DNA of 64,000 nucleotides from Cladorhizidae sp. MBARI D1340-BT2 (GCA_028752905.1 JAQNBH010000002.1:30300762-30364761), one strand, 5' to 3'. Positions 1-10,745 are shown, counted from the first letter of the stretch. A program made the numbers and translations. Notes: generated by a model not told the origin, from the letters alone.

Positions 1-480
1 AAACAGGTGCACTTCTTTTGGCCTTCTTGGCTCTTGGAGGCTCTTTCCTCCACATTTGGATGCTTTACCCCTTGGATGTTGGGGGGTTCATTGTTGCCAC
101 ACCAGCTGGGAGATTACAATGAAGACATGTCAACTGCACTATCAGGTGAAGACAATTACATAACTCTACAAGCTACAAAGTGCAGCAGTAGGCAAGGCAG
201 CTGCCAGACTGCTTACTGGCTTACTGATCCCCCCCCCCCCCCTTGATGAGATGAAGTGGGCATGTCAGGAGAGATAAAGTAGATACTGGGTCTGCCCACT
301 GTAATTAGTGTTTAGAGACCTAACCTGAGCAGGCCAGATGACTTTCCTGGTATTCAGGTGCTAGGTGGCCTTTAAGGCGAGATAGGCCCTAATAAGGTAA
401 GCACTAGAAGGTTCATATTTGGACAAACATATACAGGGAGTACCAAATTTGTTTGTCATGTAAAATGATCAGAGAAGCAC
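1..480. other. Left edge, no gene recognised
   Basis: No frame here shows a recognisable motif. A 14-nt poly-C run lies at 229-242. The stretch has no detected copy elsewhere in the window. Confidence 0.5.
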
Positions 481-492
481 TTCCTTGATGTT

Positions 493-741
493 GCTATGAG
501 ATATTATAATAACATGGAAGATTTATTCCAGAGAAGCTCTTGCTATGAGATATTATAATAACATGAAAGAATATTTCACTTCAGTGATGTCGCTATGAGA
601 TATTATAATAACATGAAAGAATAATTCACTTCAGTGATGTCGCTATGAGATATTATAATAACATGAAAGAATAATTCACTTCATTGATGTTGCTATGAGA
701 TATTATAATAACATGGAAGAATTATTATGAATGTTGCTTAT
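493..741. repeat. Minisatellite, 50-bp unit, about 5 copies
   Basis: The word GCTATGAGATATTATAATAA recurs at 493, 542, 592, 642 and 692, a period of 50 bp after the first. The units are contiguous and nearly identical in the middle, so this is a tandem array without spacers. Confidence 0.9.
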
Positions 742-856
742 TTGTGTCCAGTTTATGTGCCCCATATATATGAATGTTGCTTATTTGTGTCCAGTTTATG
801 TGCCCCATATATATGAATGTTGCTTATAATTCCTTATTTGTGTCCAGTTTGTGCCC
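728..856. repeat. Minisatellite, 43-bp unit, about 3 copies
   Basis: TGAATGTTGCTTAT starts at 728, 771 and 814 with a period of 43 bp. The last copy is interrupted by a short insertion. It directly follows the 50-bp array. Confidence 0.85.
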
Positions 857-1144
857 TAAATATACAGTTGCTCTCCTGACATGCATGCATATACTCTCTA
901 CTATGCACATAGTAATGTCTTTACTATAATTTCATGCAATCGTGAGTTTTTCTTACGGTTCCTAAATGACGTGTCTCTATAATTGCATTCATAACCTTTA
1001 ATCATTCATAATCTTTAATTCAATGTGTATCCTATAATAACCTATAATTAGATTTGTACCTATAACTACTGTAGAGACAATTCCTTTAATTACATATATC
1101 CACTATAATTACACATATCCATATAATTACTTGCATAGATGTTC
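857..1144. other. AT-rich non-coding stretch
   Basis: Irregular repeats of CTATAATTA-type words and no coding signal. It forms the left flank of the piggyBac-like element. Confidence 0.5.
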
Positions 1145-1563
1145 CTAATCTTTTCACGGCTGGATTTAGGAGAGAATTATTTAAAAAAATTGACCCACAT
1201 AAACAAAAAAATTATATTAATTCACAGGTTCACCGAACTCCATAGCAACCATATACCATGTTGTTGTACTGGGTTAGATGCACATCGTAGTAATGATTAG
1301 TTGTCATAGCAACTAACCACAATGTTATTGTAACTAACCAAACTGACCCTTGTAATAATGATAGAAATTTCATACCATTACGACTATGAACCATGATTAT
1401 TATTATGTTGTTCTACCCCTTTTAGCCTAGCTACAGTTTGGGAAACCATACAAGAGACAGCTATATGTATATTTAACTTTGATAAATCATATTCATGAAC
1501 ATTGATGATGTTACAGCAAGATAATATATTTTTATACTATAAGACAGACAAACAACCAACACA

Positions 1564-1950
1564 TTATAAGAGATACTTCAGTTTCAAAGACCTAGGAAGT
1601 GTAATCCACCAGTGTATGATAAGAATAAAAACAATTTCTTTCCTCTGTAACACAGAGAAATGCCTACAATGCATTTTTTTCTCATGTCGATTGGTAATTC
1701 CACGCTTCCTACCAATTCCTGAGCACACCACATACCTCCTGGAGTTGACTGCATGCTGTGGCCAGTATTCCAGAGAAGTGTTCAGTCTGTCCAGCCGATC
1801 ATACTCAGCAGAGCGTGGACGACCAGCATGCTGCATGGAGCAAAAAGTTCCAACTAACTCTCTGGCTAACTCCAACCTGAAAGCAAGGTTAACCCCTCTT
1901 CCTTGATCCTGTACTCTGGACATGAGAGTACAGCACGTAGCTGTATACAC
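1564..1950 (-). pseudogene. piggyBac-like transposase, C-terminal fragment
   Basis: The 128-codon frame contains NLAFRLELARELVGTFCS, then RLDRLNTSLEYW, then GITNRHEKKMHCRHF. It aligns with the C-terminal region of the transposase relic at 41109-41458 (TFRLELAKEVVGCFCS, GISNRHETKYICRHC). That cysteine/histidine region is the usual C-terminal zinc-binding tail of piggyBac transposases. The reading frame drifts after CRHF, where the paired cysteines are lost. All catalytic Asp blocks are absent, so no activity is expected. Confidence 0.7.
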
Positions 1951-2037
1951 TGACTGCCAACCTGGGATAGTCTATAATCTACTAACTTTTTTTTAGCCCT
2001 AGCCCTAACCTGTGCCCTAGCCTAGAACTATACTTAC

Positions 2038-2263
2038 TGTCAGACTTTTCTTCCTCGCTGGTATCCTCCTCATCAGCTATAAACTCAGAGAGAATCGGAA
2101 CATTGGCCTCTCTAGAATGTTGGTCAGGCACTACCACTCTTCCCATTGACAGTACTTGCTCAATGCTATGTCCAAGGTATGAACAGATGCCTTCTCCTTC
2201 TTCATCGCTAGTTTTTTCCTCAGACAGGATGAAATCGTCATCTAAAACTCGGGGAAAGAACAT
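2038..2263 (-). pseudogene. piggyBac-like transposase, N-terminal exon
   Basis: Starts at an ATG at 2263. The sequence is acidic (LDDDFILSEE, SDEEGEGICSYLG, ADEEDTSEEE), as is normal for the N-terminus of this family. It resembles the first exon of the 40545-43726 element (GDDFGLSEDE, SDEEGDGISSYPG). It ends at a good splice donor, GTAAGT, whose first base is 2037. Downstream of the donor the transposase core has been deleted. Confidence 0.65.
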
Positions 2264-2505
2264 CGTCTAAACTTAGTTGAGCCGACATCGCATACGGATC
2301 GCACTCTGAGTGAAGAGTCTGAATTAGTTGGCTTGGCTAGCTTGGTTACCGGGATTCAAACTATCCAATTCTTTGCACATGCGTAGAAGAAGGACTTAGG
2401 TTTCTTAATATGTGCGTAGTTTGTTATATAACTCAACGATCGATTTGTTATGAATATTCAAAGTGTGTGGACGTAAATATACGCGTACGGCCATTAAAGA
2501 GTTAA

Positions 2506-3117
2506 TCTACTCCATATATTTACGTGCATACATGTGTTCATAATAAGCCAAAAAATGCTCACATTTACATTGCTTCAAGTGAAAATACTGCTAGTGCCAT
2601 GCACTCCGACAGCTATGTTAGAGTAACCACTTTTTCAGGAACCAAAAATTAGAGCAATTCCAGTTGAGCATAGTGTTCTGCGTAACTTAAAGCAAACTTA
2701 TCTATCATGGAGCAACTATTTTCCATGTGAGAAAGAATTCAGAGAAATATAAGATAAGCAGAGATGTTTGTGCAACATCACTATGTCACTTTAGTCCAGC
2801 AACAAAAAAATAATCAATCTTTCCTGGAAGATATTCCAGTTAAACGTAAATGGCTCAGTCTAGGTAGGGTATGGATATGCCTGCACTCTCAGTTATTAGC
2901 ACCACCATTGATGTTGGGCATGGGCCCACACTCTCAGTTATTAGCACCTCCATCGAAGACGGGTGACTCATTTAGTGATTAAAACTGTAAAAAGATGTCA
3001 ATTGCACAGAGGACCACATCAGGGTCTTAAGTACCAGTTAAAAAGTCACCGTCACAAATCTGAATGCATTCTGGTGGAGAGGACCTGTAGCTAGTATGCA
3101 AGGGACATGATATGCTA
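2506..3117. other. Unique spacer, no gene recognised
   Basis: Lies between the piggyBac-like element and the start of duplicated copy A. A 72-codon frame at 2764-2982 has no recognisable motif and contains a small internal duplication (CACTCTCAGTTATTAGCACC twice), so it is not annotated as a gene. Confidence 0.4.
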
Positions 3118-3182
3118 ACATCATTACATACTTCTTGCTATCCATTGCCAACCCCTCTGATACAAAGGTCTATGTTGGGTTA

Positions 3183-3305
3183 ATAGGGTTATATAGGACG
3201 TTATATACAGTAGGGCTATATAGGACCATGTAGTATTATATAGGGTTATATAGGGTTATATAGGGCTATATTGGTTATGTAGTGCTATATATGGTTATAT
3301 AGGGT
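3183..3305. repeat. TATAGGGTTA-type short tandem repeat
   Basis: Irregular tandem copies of GGGTTATATA and GGGCTATATA. The same array is at about 46825-46955 in copy B. It resembles a telomere-like hexamer only superficially; the unit is 10-11 bp and interstitial. Confidence 0.75.
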
Positions 3306-3853
3306 TGTGGCTAATTTATGGTCTCCATTTTTTATGCCTAAAACCACACCCTCTCCTCTCAACAGCCTAACTAGTGGCCTTACATTTACTACTTGTTATA
3401 CTTAATCATTTCTATGTTTTTAATAGGTTAAATAAGAGGGTCACTACTACTACTACCAATAAAAATATTAACAACAACAACTATAAATTAATGATGATAA
3501 TTAAATAGGTGGGCTCTTGACAGCTTTCACTCACTCAAGTGTGTTATGGACTAGGCCGCCATGCAGTTAATCTAGTAGACAATTACCTCACTCAAGCTAG
3601 ATGCTGGCTACCCTTGACTGCCTTCATGGATACACACCATAAAATATATCGTCACCACCCTTGGAAACTTCACCTTTGAACTCGAAGATCGGACAGAAGG
3701 GTACTTGCATCACGAAACTTTCACCGTTTATTCTAAGTAATGCACACCCCATCACTTGTATTCACACGAGCATTGGTAACAAGGTTAGCAAGTTCCTGCA
3801 GGTCTAGCTGAGGATGTGCTGATTGTAATGTCAGGCCAGTGCCTCTGCTTTAG

Positions 3854-3970
3854 CTAGTCATCTTCACAATTCTTCAGGTTCTCTAAAACTCCAAAGTCAT
3901 CGACTTCAGCTCCATGCCCGTCTGTAAATAGATTGTCATTGTTCTCCTTCTCTTCGGCTTCGTGTAGGAC
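3854..3970 (-). CDS. Possible conserved exon of unknown function (copy A)
   Basis: A 38-codon open frame on the minus strand reads VLHEAEEKENNDNLF, then HGAEVDDFGVLENLKNCEDD and stop. It is strongly acidic. The copy at 47530-47637 keeps the frame with only a few replacements (TDG to VDV) and stops slightly earlier. No ATG starts it, so it would have to be an internal or terminal exon. I do not recognise the family. The high similarity of the two copies alone could explain the shared frame, so support is weak. Confidence 0.25.
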   Translation of the reverse strand, partial: VLHEAEEKENNDNLFTDGHGAEVDDFGVLENLKNCEDD

Positions 3971-5039
3971 TTCCACCTAATTTCTACACTGGCACGTGCT
4001 ATGTATGCACATGCACTCAACCTAATCCTAGATGGCTGAAATAAGCAGAGTGGGCGGTGCTTGCTATGTACTGTATGTAGATGACATCATATCTGGTATC
4101 CTGCTCTGTGAGGGCATGTTGTCTGCATGCATGCACTAAGTCAAGTCACACAACAGCTCTTCTCCTAGGATTTTGCACATAGAAAGATAGGGAAGGTTAA
4201 GGTTTGTGAAATTACATGGGTTGGGGTAGGTGGGGGGGGGAGGGTCGGGACTTGTGGGAAATTATAGGGTCCTGGAAATTACTTCTTCCAAATGGCCTCC
4301 TCCCAGCCCCTCTCCTCTGGAACAAACCACAAACTTTGCCAATTGCTTGGCAAGCTGGTCTAGAGTGTTCCCCCCACCTCAACATTCAGTTCTGGTAGTG
4401 GGCATTGCCTCTCCAACAGTTTGAACCCCAAGAAGTTGCGTGCCTCATCACAACTAGGAGGACATGGTCCCCTCACAGGCCCATATGAAAATGAAAATGA
4501 TTTTTTTAAATGATATATAATAATGAGGGGGCAGGTACATTATTAGGTGAATGGCAGGCTAAATAATAATAGTTGAGGTCATTCAAATTGACTCTGCAAA
4601 GCTCTCACCAATAAATTATTACTATACCAATGGGGTTTAAACTTGTTTTGCAGGTAGTGCAAGTACTCCAGTTACTAGATTTAAAAATCCTACAACTGAA
4701 GAGGTACCCAAAGGTGGTGTTATTTAAGTTTGCAATTCCTCTAGTTGAGATACTGTCAAGAGTGAGATCACTTCACAAATGTAATTGCAGGGCTAACATT
4801 AGTCTCCCAAGCCATGGGCTATTCCCATGCCAACTATTCACTGGAAAGAGAGCATAATTACACCTGGATGCTATTTGGCAGAAACAGGAGGGCAATTCCA
4901 CAGGGAGGCAATTCCACAGTGGGGCAATTCCACTACAGAATTATGAATGCAGCTTCACAAAAACATAACTATAAAAATATTCACCATGCCTATTCCACCA
5001 CCCCAGCATAATATATAATACTGTGGCTTACCAGACAAT

Positions 5040-5394
5040 ATAACATATCATATGGCACTGATCCCACCGTTCAGGTTACAGTCAGCAGATGTTATACCTT
5101 TTCCACGCCCGCATCCCTTGCTCAGCTCGGGTCTATATAGGCGCCGAATGGCTCATGCATGGCTCCGTTCATCAGCATTGTAAAACAATCCTCACCCCGC
5201 CTTGTTAAGAACTTCATGCTCCCGGAATCGTACGATTTAAGTACATCCTACCGCGCAGATAACCGCAGTTAGTAGTACTCCAGATATTTCCTCGGCACCT
5301 GCAGTTTGCTAACTGCACGACTCGAGGGTAACTGCACCAGGGTTAGCTGCATACCAGGTCAGGTAGGAAGAAAAAAGAAGAGCAAGAATTAAAC
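5040..5394 (+). promoter_or_regulatory. Promoter region of the copy A secreted-protein gene
   Basis: Contains TATATAG at 5134-5140 and the perfect 12-bp palindrome AATCGTACGATT at 5226-5237. The palindrome is kept in all four copies (also 48797, 29007, 45343), while the TATA word is kept only in A and B. The segment ends immediately before the ATG in the context AATTAAACATG. The transcription start is not visible from sequence. Confidence 0.5.
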
Positions 5395-6119
5395 ATGTTA
5401 TCTAGAAGGACGCTAGTACTAATCGTTACTGTTTTCCAAGCGGGTTATATCTTCGTACCCACATCTTCAGCGATCGAAGTGCAAGACCTGGGATCTATAG
5501 GAGATTGCGAAGCTGCACCTAACCTAACCTACTGTGATGGAATCGAGCACGCGATTCCAGCCTCATTCGCTAGACAATCACGAATTATAGAATTTTACAT
5601 CAGGGAGAGTGTGAAGGTTTACAATACGAGCCAACAGTGCAAAGAAGCTGTAAAAAAAGTGCTTTGTCAGCAGAGGTTTCCAGTATGCTATCAGAGCGAT
5701 AACATGCTCAAAATTGAGCAGGACAGCAACTGCCAGGAAGTTCTTGGTGACAACTGCGGAAAGGATGCCAACTTGCTGCTAATGAATGGCTTGCTGCTAA
5801 TGAATGGACTTTGTAGCAACTATACTGCTGCTCTGTACAAGGAAGGATGCAGGACATTGAGAGACCATTCTAATCTCTCGGGCAAAGTCATGCAGGTGTG
5901 CAATCTGCCTGCGGAGACGACGAATCTGACAGACTGGATGTATCAATTTCTTGTGCTAATCGATGCACAGATGGACAACTTGGTTGGACAACTATCATTC
6001 GACAACAATCAGTGCTACCGAAATATTCTTCTCCCACATCTGTGCAGTCTAGGCTACTGTCAAGGTGGCAGAATCAAGTCCACCAACACAAATGATAGCT
6101 GTAATGATATGCTGGGCTG
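5395..6119 (+). CDS. Secreted Frizzled-CRD-like cysteine-rich protein, exon 1 (copy A, intact)
   Basis: Codes 241 codons plus two bases. Residues 1-27 form a signal peptide (RRTLVLIVTVFQAGYIFV, then SSA). The mature part has many cysteines: CEAAPNLTYC near the N-terminus, then QQCKEAVKKVLCQQRFPVC, then NCQEVLGDNC. This spacing resembles a Frizzled-type cysteine-rich domain. A second cysteine group follows (CYRNILLPHLCSLGYC), possibly a second degenerate domain. Several N-glycosylation sites are present (NLTY, NTSQ, NYTA, NLSG, NLTD). A six-residue motif, LLLMNG, is tandemly doubled. The exon ends at the donor CTG|GTGAGT. Being secreted with no membrane segment, it is likely an extracellular binding protein; ligand unknown. 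Assignment to the Frizzled fold rests only on cysteine spacing. Confidence 0.75.
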
Positions 6120-7003
6120 GTGAGTAACGCAACAACTTAAAAATGCACCACACCCCTCACCTGGTGGATAATAGGAAAACATGATGAAAACATTTTGGCT
6201 ATAGTTTACTTGTGTGTGGTTAGGGTTGGCAATGCCCCTCAGCAGAAGTAGTTCCCAATGGAATTATATATGAATTCCATTGGTGTTTTCCTCGTGATCT
6301 TTCTAAAATTAGTCTAGACGTTCCTTGACCTTTATAGATTTGCCCTAAACATACTAAAGCTATTGTGCCAGATTGTTGTAGTTGTTGTTGCTGGTGTTGT
6401 TGCTGCTGATGTTGTTGTTGCTGGTGTTGTTGTTGCTGTCACTGTTTGTGTATTTTTAACACTATATATCCTTACCTGATTATGCTTGATTGAAATGCCA
6501 TCCAATGATACAACTAGTTTTGCTATCCCATAGAATTAGAAGGCGGGTCTTGTTAATTAGAGAGAGAAAAACAACAACAACAATAATGTGATTGTGGATT
6601 ACATGTTTTGGTATTGCCTCAACAAGTGTGCATGTAGGTTACCATGTAAGCAGATTAAGGTAGCCAATACCTATTTTTAACTGTTTCCTTACATCCCTGT
6701 ATATCTGGTGCAGTTATTCTGTGTCTTTGTGTGTGTGTTCAGGGTTTCATTTAGGGGGGGCAGGGGGAGGGTTGTCCCCGTTGGAACCTTTTTGCCCCCT
6801 CCCTTGGAAATTGTATTATTAAACTTCATTAGAAACCTTGTCACATCTCTACCCATCATGCCTCCCTTAAAATCCAGATTCCTCCAGTTGCTACCGCTCT
6901 TGGGACAATTTTCTAAATGAAACCCTGGTGGTGTGTGTGTGTGTATGCTTTGAAGTGAAAGAGAGTGTTGTATCACAATGATTAGACTCCATTTCTATTC
7001 TAG
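6120..7003 (+). other. Intron of the copy A secreted-protein gene
   Basis: An 884-nt intron with donor GTGAGT at 6120 and acceptor TTCTATTCTAG ending at 7003. It contains a TTG/CTG trinucleotide array (about 6378-6440) and a MITE (6740-6927). Donor and acceptor are both kept in copy B (49655-50644) and copy C (44476-40391). Confidence 0.65.
6740..6927 (+). mobile_element. hAT-like MITE inside the intron (copy A)
   Basis: Begins CAGGGTTTCATTTAG and ends CTAAATGAAACCCTG, exact terminal inverted repeats of 15 bp. It is 188 bp long with a G-rich interior and no coding capacity. CAGGG termini suggest hAT, but the 8-bp target duplication is unclear because the flanks are GT-rich. Copies sit in the same intron position at 50421-50575 and, split, at 40473-43891, so it inserted before the unit was duplicated. 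Confidence 0.75.
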
Positions 7004-7016
7004 GTATGGTCGATGA
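7004..7016 (+). CDS. Secreted-protein gene, terminal exon 2 (copy A)
   Basis: After the acceptor, one base completes the split codon to Trp and the frame reads W-Y-G-R-stop, giving a 245-residue protein. Copy B would read C-Y-G-R-stop in the same way. In copy C the TGA has become CGA and the frame runs eight codons further. The agreement of splice phase in three copies supports this exon, but a different 3' exon choice cannot be excluded. Confidence 0.5.
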
Positions 7017-7340
7017 GCTTTACTCGTGTTTCCGCAACAAATATGTTTCTCCTTGACAGATTAAAGCACGTCATTAATTACACAGCATTAGGCCAGGGTT
7101 ATTTTCCAGTATTCGGCTTGCAGGAAAAAAAAGCATCTGAGGCTTGGACTAGAGCTTGAAGAGCTTTGACTAACATCTGCCCTAAGGCAAAGAAGTTACA
7201 TTGGCTACCAGATTGGAAACAATCTAGTCTGCCATGCTTTAGTGACCATTTGGAGTTCGTACTTCTCGATCTCAAAGGCTATCATCGATGTTGAGGCAAT
7301 GTTTAGCTAAGATCAACTTTTGTGATGCTCCTTCTCCTAG

Positions 7341-7416
7341 AGAAACATGCACCATGAGGCTGTAACTGAACTTAAGGAAGCTCCTACATGGAGGATGATA
7401 CCAATCAGCAATGAAG
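7341..7416 (+). CDS. Candidate small exon of unknown function (copy A)
   Basis: Bordered by TTCTCCTAG| and GAAG|GTAGG. The open frame reads RNMHHEAVTELKEAPTWRM and continues five to six codons. Copy B (50959-51037) has the same borders and differs by an in-frame 3-nt indel, which is what selection on coding sequence would leave. Copy C (about 38690-38765) has a one-base insertion. It cannot follow exon 1 in frame, so it would belong to another transcript. Function unknown. Confidence 0.3.
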
Positions 7417-7419
7417 GTA

Positions 7420-8810
7420 GGAAAAAGCCACTATGATTGTGTACATGAGCATGTAGCTAGCTAGCTTAACCTGTTAGATAGAGCTATAGTGCTTAGGCAT
7501 GCTAGTAATGGGCATTCACCCTCTTTTTTAGAAGTACATTACTGCCATGTAAACATTTAAAAGTAGTGATGTCTTCACAAAAATTGCTATTGATGCTAAT
7601 TGCTGTTAATAATGATTAATTGGTTAAGGAAGAGATGAAAATTGTGTAAGATGATCGAGGTGGAGTGCTGCGTTCCACTCTATCCCACAAGTCAAGTCAT
7701 TTAGAAATTGAAGGCTCATTAGTTGATGGGTGGAGTTCATAATTCCGAGCGACTGTTCGATCTTTATATGTTGAGGAGGTTTTAAGCTTCACGACATATT
7801 TTGAACTGTCCTCTCATCGATTGCCTCCGAAGCTTATTTATGGGAAGCTTTTAACAAAATATGGAAAGCAATTAAGGGGGGAATAATGTCAAAAAAATAC
7901 ACCTCGACAATACCAATCATATCTTCCACCCACTACCCTATATCAACATAATTTTTGTACCAAAATGTAGCTTAGAAGATAAGCTATTTAATGATGTATT
8001 TAACTTTTGTCATAATATTTTATATATTTTATGCCAAGGTGTCAGCCAGGAAATCCAGTCCACAAATTAAAAACCATTAATAATGCTAAGTGGCTGTTAG
8101 GTGGTTTATGGTAAGAGTACATGTAGTAGTTTCACCTAAAATAAGTATGATAATGCAGCACAGGAGAGGGGGGGGGGGGGGGAAATCACATACAAACCTC
8201 ATGCAGATATGCTGGTCTATACCCAACACATTCTCATAACAGTGAAAATAAAATAATTTAGGTTAAAGACCACACAATAAGCATTCTGGTGATATATAAA
8301 TTATGGAGTTTGGGTGAGAAATCGGGGAGAAATATTTCTAATCTAATGAGACGCGATTCCTCTTCACACTTGCTGGGTTTCTAATGAAAATAGTGAGTGC
8401 AAAAGCTGTCGTAACTGCATCATAGAATCTTCAAATGTTCTGAAACTTGGAATATGACTTTTATATCAGCAGGCACACCATTAAAAATAGTTGTTAAAAA
8501 AAGGTGAAAGTTAGCATTTTGACATTATTATCCCCTTAAAAAAAAATTTAACAACACTTGTGATTTTTGCCAATGTCCGTCTTCGTATTTTTGCCTCTCA
8601 CCCTCTAGTTGGAAGTAAGTTTTCAAAGAAATGATAGAGCAGTCTACTTAGCATGTCAGGGGAAAAAAATTAAAACAAAATATATAAATTAATTGACAGG
8701 TGTAATTTTCACCTGTAGACCATTGTCAGGATATATCATGACAGCTGCTTATTTTTACTTCAGCTTGTTGACTGCTGTTAGTTGCTCTCTTCTGGTGTTA
8801 GCTATGAATG
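7420..8810 (+). other. Conserved non-coding part of the unit (copy A)
   Basis: Aligns with about 51040-51830 (B) and, inverted, 37930-38690 (C). It contains runs such as GGGAAGCTTTTAAC and a poly-G run near 8168-8182. No frame is conserved among copies. Copy A has an extra block (about 7870-8520) missing from B and C. Confidence 0.5.
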
Positions 8811-8821
8811 GCCTGATGTTA

Positions 8822-9632
8822 TGGTACCCAGCCAGTACTAGAGATGTTATCTGATGATAATGGCATTGATAGTGATAGTAAAAAATTTAAGAGTGTTTGA
8901 ATGAGAGTGCATGTATGGATGTTGGAGCAAGTGGAAATAGGGGGAGAGCTACAGTGAGAGGACTGAGTCAGCAGATAGTCATAATAGGGGGAGAGCTGCA
9001 CTGCAGGTAGAGGACAGCAGAGGAGGGGAAGAGCTGCAGGTAGAGGACAGCAGAGGAGAGGAAGAGCTGCATGTAGAGGATAGCAGAGGAGGGGAAGAGC
9101 TGCAAGTAGAGGACAGCAGAGGAGGGGAAGAGCTGCAGGTAAAGGACAGCAGAAGAGGGGAAGAGCTGCAGGTAGAGGACAGCAGAGGAGGGGAAGAGCT
9201 GCAGGTAAAGGACAGCAGAAGAGGGGAAGAGCTGCAGGTAGAGGACAGCAGAGGAGGGGAAGAGCTGCAGGTAGAGGACAGCAGAGGAGGGGAATATCAG
9301 TTGAAAGTGGAACCAGCCATGTGGATGCTAGCCAATATATCTGGACTCCTGCTGGGGAAGGTTTGATATTCCTGCAATAAGAATAATAACAACTAATATT
9401 ATTAGCTACTACACAGACAAATGTTTTTATATCAAGCAAACAAGTATAAACCATTATTATTTCTTTTCAAATTCTAGATGACATTGCTCCACAGAGCAGC
9501 CCATACACCCTTCAACCAGGACCAGGACCTAATGTTCCTCCATCCTGCCAAAGTGCAGAAGTTTGTTTCCACTATTCTTTGGACCCACTATGATAAAGTT
9601 TATCATTGACAGCTATATAGATAGTTTATCAT
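8822..9632 (+). pseudogene. piggyBac-like N-terminal relic with RG-rich repeats (copy A)
   Basis: Exon A begins in an acidic stretch (LEMLSDDNGIDSDS) and enters the 33-bp array coding RGRAAGRGQQR. It ends GEYQ/ASQYIWTPAGE-like at a donor after 9360. Exon B starts after CAAATTCTAG at 9478 and reads DIAPQSSPYTLQPGPGPN, then a segment ending LFPLFFGP and FIIDSY. A Pro/Gly-rich lead-in followed by an LFF and an I-D motif is typical of the start of the piggyBac transposase domain. Copy A has a stop before the array (after KKFKSV). The rest of the transposase is absent. RGR tripeptides could act as AT-hook-like DNA contacts; this is inference. Confidence 0.5.
8980..9300 (+). repeat. Coding minisatellite, 33-bp unit (copy A)
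   Basis: About nine contiguous copies of a 33-bp unit containing GAAGAGCTGCAGGTAGAGGA. In the sense frame each unit gives 11 residues, AGRGQQRRGRA. The same array has about eleven units in copy C and three to four in copy B. No frame contains stops, so long antisense ORFs (Leu/Pro/Ala-rich) appear here as by-products. Confidence 0.9.
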
Positions 9633-9649
9633 TGTTAATGAAAACACTC

Positions 9650-10255
9650 CTTTAGGCTTCTTCTAGCCACTCACTGCTACTACTGTCTAGCTGCAGAGAT
9701 GGGCATGCTGGTTTTGAGGTCCCAACTTTCACTGCCTGTAATCTGGGCATGGTTATGTATGGTTAAACCAGCTTCTCCTATCAAAATAGAGCAAACAGAG
9801 AGAGCTTTCTTTTGAGCTCGAGTTCTTAGAATGAAGTGTGCAAATTATATGGAGCTCTAAAATCCTAACCACTAGGTGATTTTTTTTAACACTTTGTAAA
9901 ATTAAAATGGTGTCTCCACCTTTTAATATTCAGTGTGACCTTTTGTTATTGTGTTGTCAGTTGGTGCAACTACCTAGGGGAGGGGGTGGAGTCAACACCT
10001 AGGGGGGGGGATGGGGGGAACACATCCTTCGCCACACACCTCAAGTGAGTGTTCAAGTCTGTCCTGCACAGCAGTGGCTCATGCCACACACCTCTCATTT
10101 TATGCTCTTCTGCTATGTTTTCCTGTGGCCAGACATCTCTGGTAGCACCAGATATTTTGTGATGGTTGTGGTGAAGATACGAAATACTATCGAGGGTTGA
10201 ATTCATTGGCATCTATTTGTGTTGGTCCCATTTAGTACACGAAGGGAAATGGCAT
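9650..10255 (+). repeat. Dispersed repeat R1 (copy A)
   Basis: Starts near CTTCTAGCCACTCACTGCTA and ends near TGGCATCTATTTGTG. Copies are at 18586-19140, 52500-53045 and, inverted, 36490-37020. Part of it (AGAGAGCTTTCTTTTGAGCTC and CTCTAAAATCCTAACCAC) resembles the ~300-bp flank of the retroelement at 27283-27640, suggesting a common distant origin. No coding potential seen. Confidence 0.65.
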
Positions 10256-10379
10256 TAGTTAAATAGTCATGCCCTTTGATATATTAGTAAATTAATCATG
10301 GGATTTGTAGGTGATTATTAATACACATGACTTATTATATATATGATTGTGCAACTTTATTTGGTGATCAAATGCAACG

Positions 10380-10745
10380 CAGCCCTATCTATGGACACAT
10401 GGCCCCTGTCTGATGTACCTAGCTATGGCCACATGGCCCCTATCTGATGTGCCTGGCTATGGCCACATGGCCCCTATCTGATGTACCTAGCTATGGCCAC
10501 ATGGCCCCTATCTGATGTACCTAGCTATGGCCACACGGCCCCTATCTCATGTACCTAGCTATGGCCACATTGCCCCTATCTGATGTACCTAGCTATGGCC
10601 ACATGGCCCCTATCTGAGGTACCTAGCTATGGCCCTATCTGATGTACATAGCTATGGCCACATGGCCCTTATCAGATGTACCTAGCTATGGCCACATGGC
10701 CCCTATCTGATGTACCTAGCTATGGCCAATGACCCCTATCTGATG
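10380..10745 (+). repeat. Minisatellite, 34-bp unit, about 10 copies (copy A)
   Basis: The unit contains CTAGCTATGGCCACATGGCC and CCTATCTGATGTAC. Copy B has a similar expanded array (53105-53430), whereas copies C (about 36333-36365) and D (about 19285-19325) hold a single unit. Confidence 0.9.

Larger units (their letters stand above)
1145..2505 (-). mobile_element. piggyBac-like element, internally deleted
   Basis: The right end is TTAA (2502-2505), the target piggyBac elements duplicate. The left end, TCTTTTCACGGCTGGATTTA, matches the terminus of the 40545-43726 element (CCCTTTCACCGTCGGATTTA), with CTAA in place of the expected TTAA. The left subterminal part (about 1230-1330, TAGCAACCATA then TAGCAACTAACCACA) is shared with the elements at 35213 and 40545. 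Inside, the minus strand holds only an acidic N-terminal exon and the C-terminal cysteine-rich region of a transposase; the DDE core is missing. This is a non-autonomous deletion derivative of the family represented more fully at 40545-43726. Confidence 0.75.

Noticed and set aside
2764..2982. 72-codon ORF
   Set aside because: No homology recognised, contains a short duplication, and not part of the duplicated unit.
3183..3305. Telomeric repeat
   Set aside because: Unit is TATAGGGTTA-like and irregular, not a clean TTAGGG array, and is interstitial in both copies.
8819..9454. Long minus-strand ORF rich in ALPLLCCPLP repeats
   Set aside because: It is the antisense of the 33-bp coding minisatellite; no strand of that array has stops.
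10380..10745. CRISPR-like array of 34-bp repeats
   Set aside because: Units are contiguous with no unique spacers, and the genome is eukaryotic.
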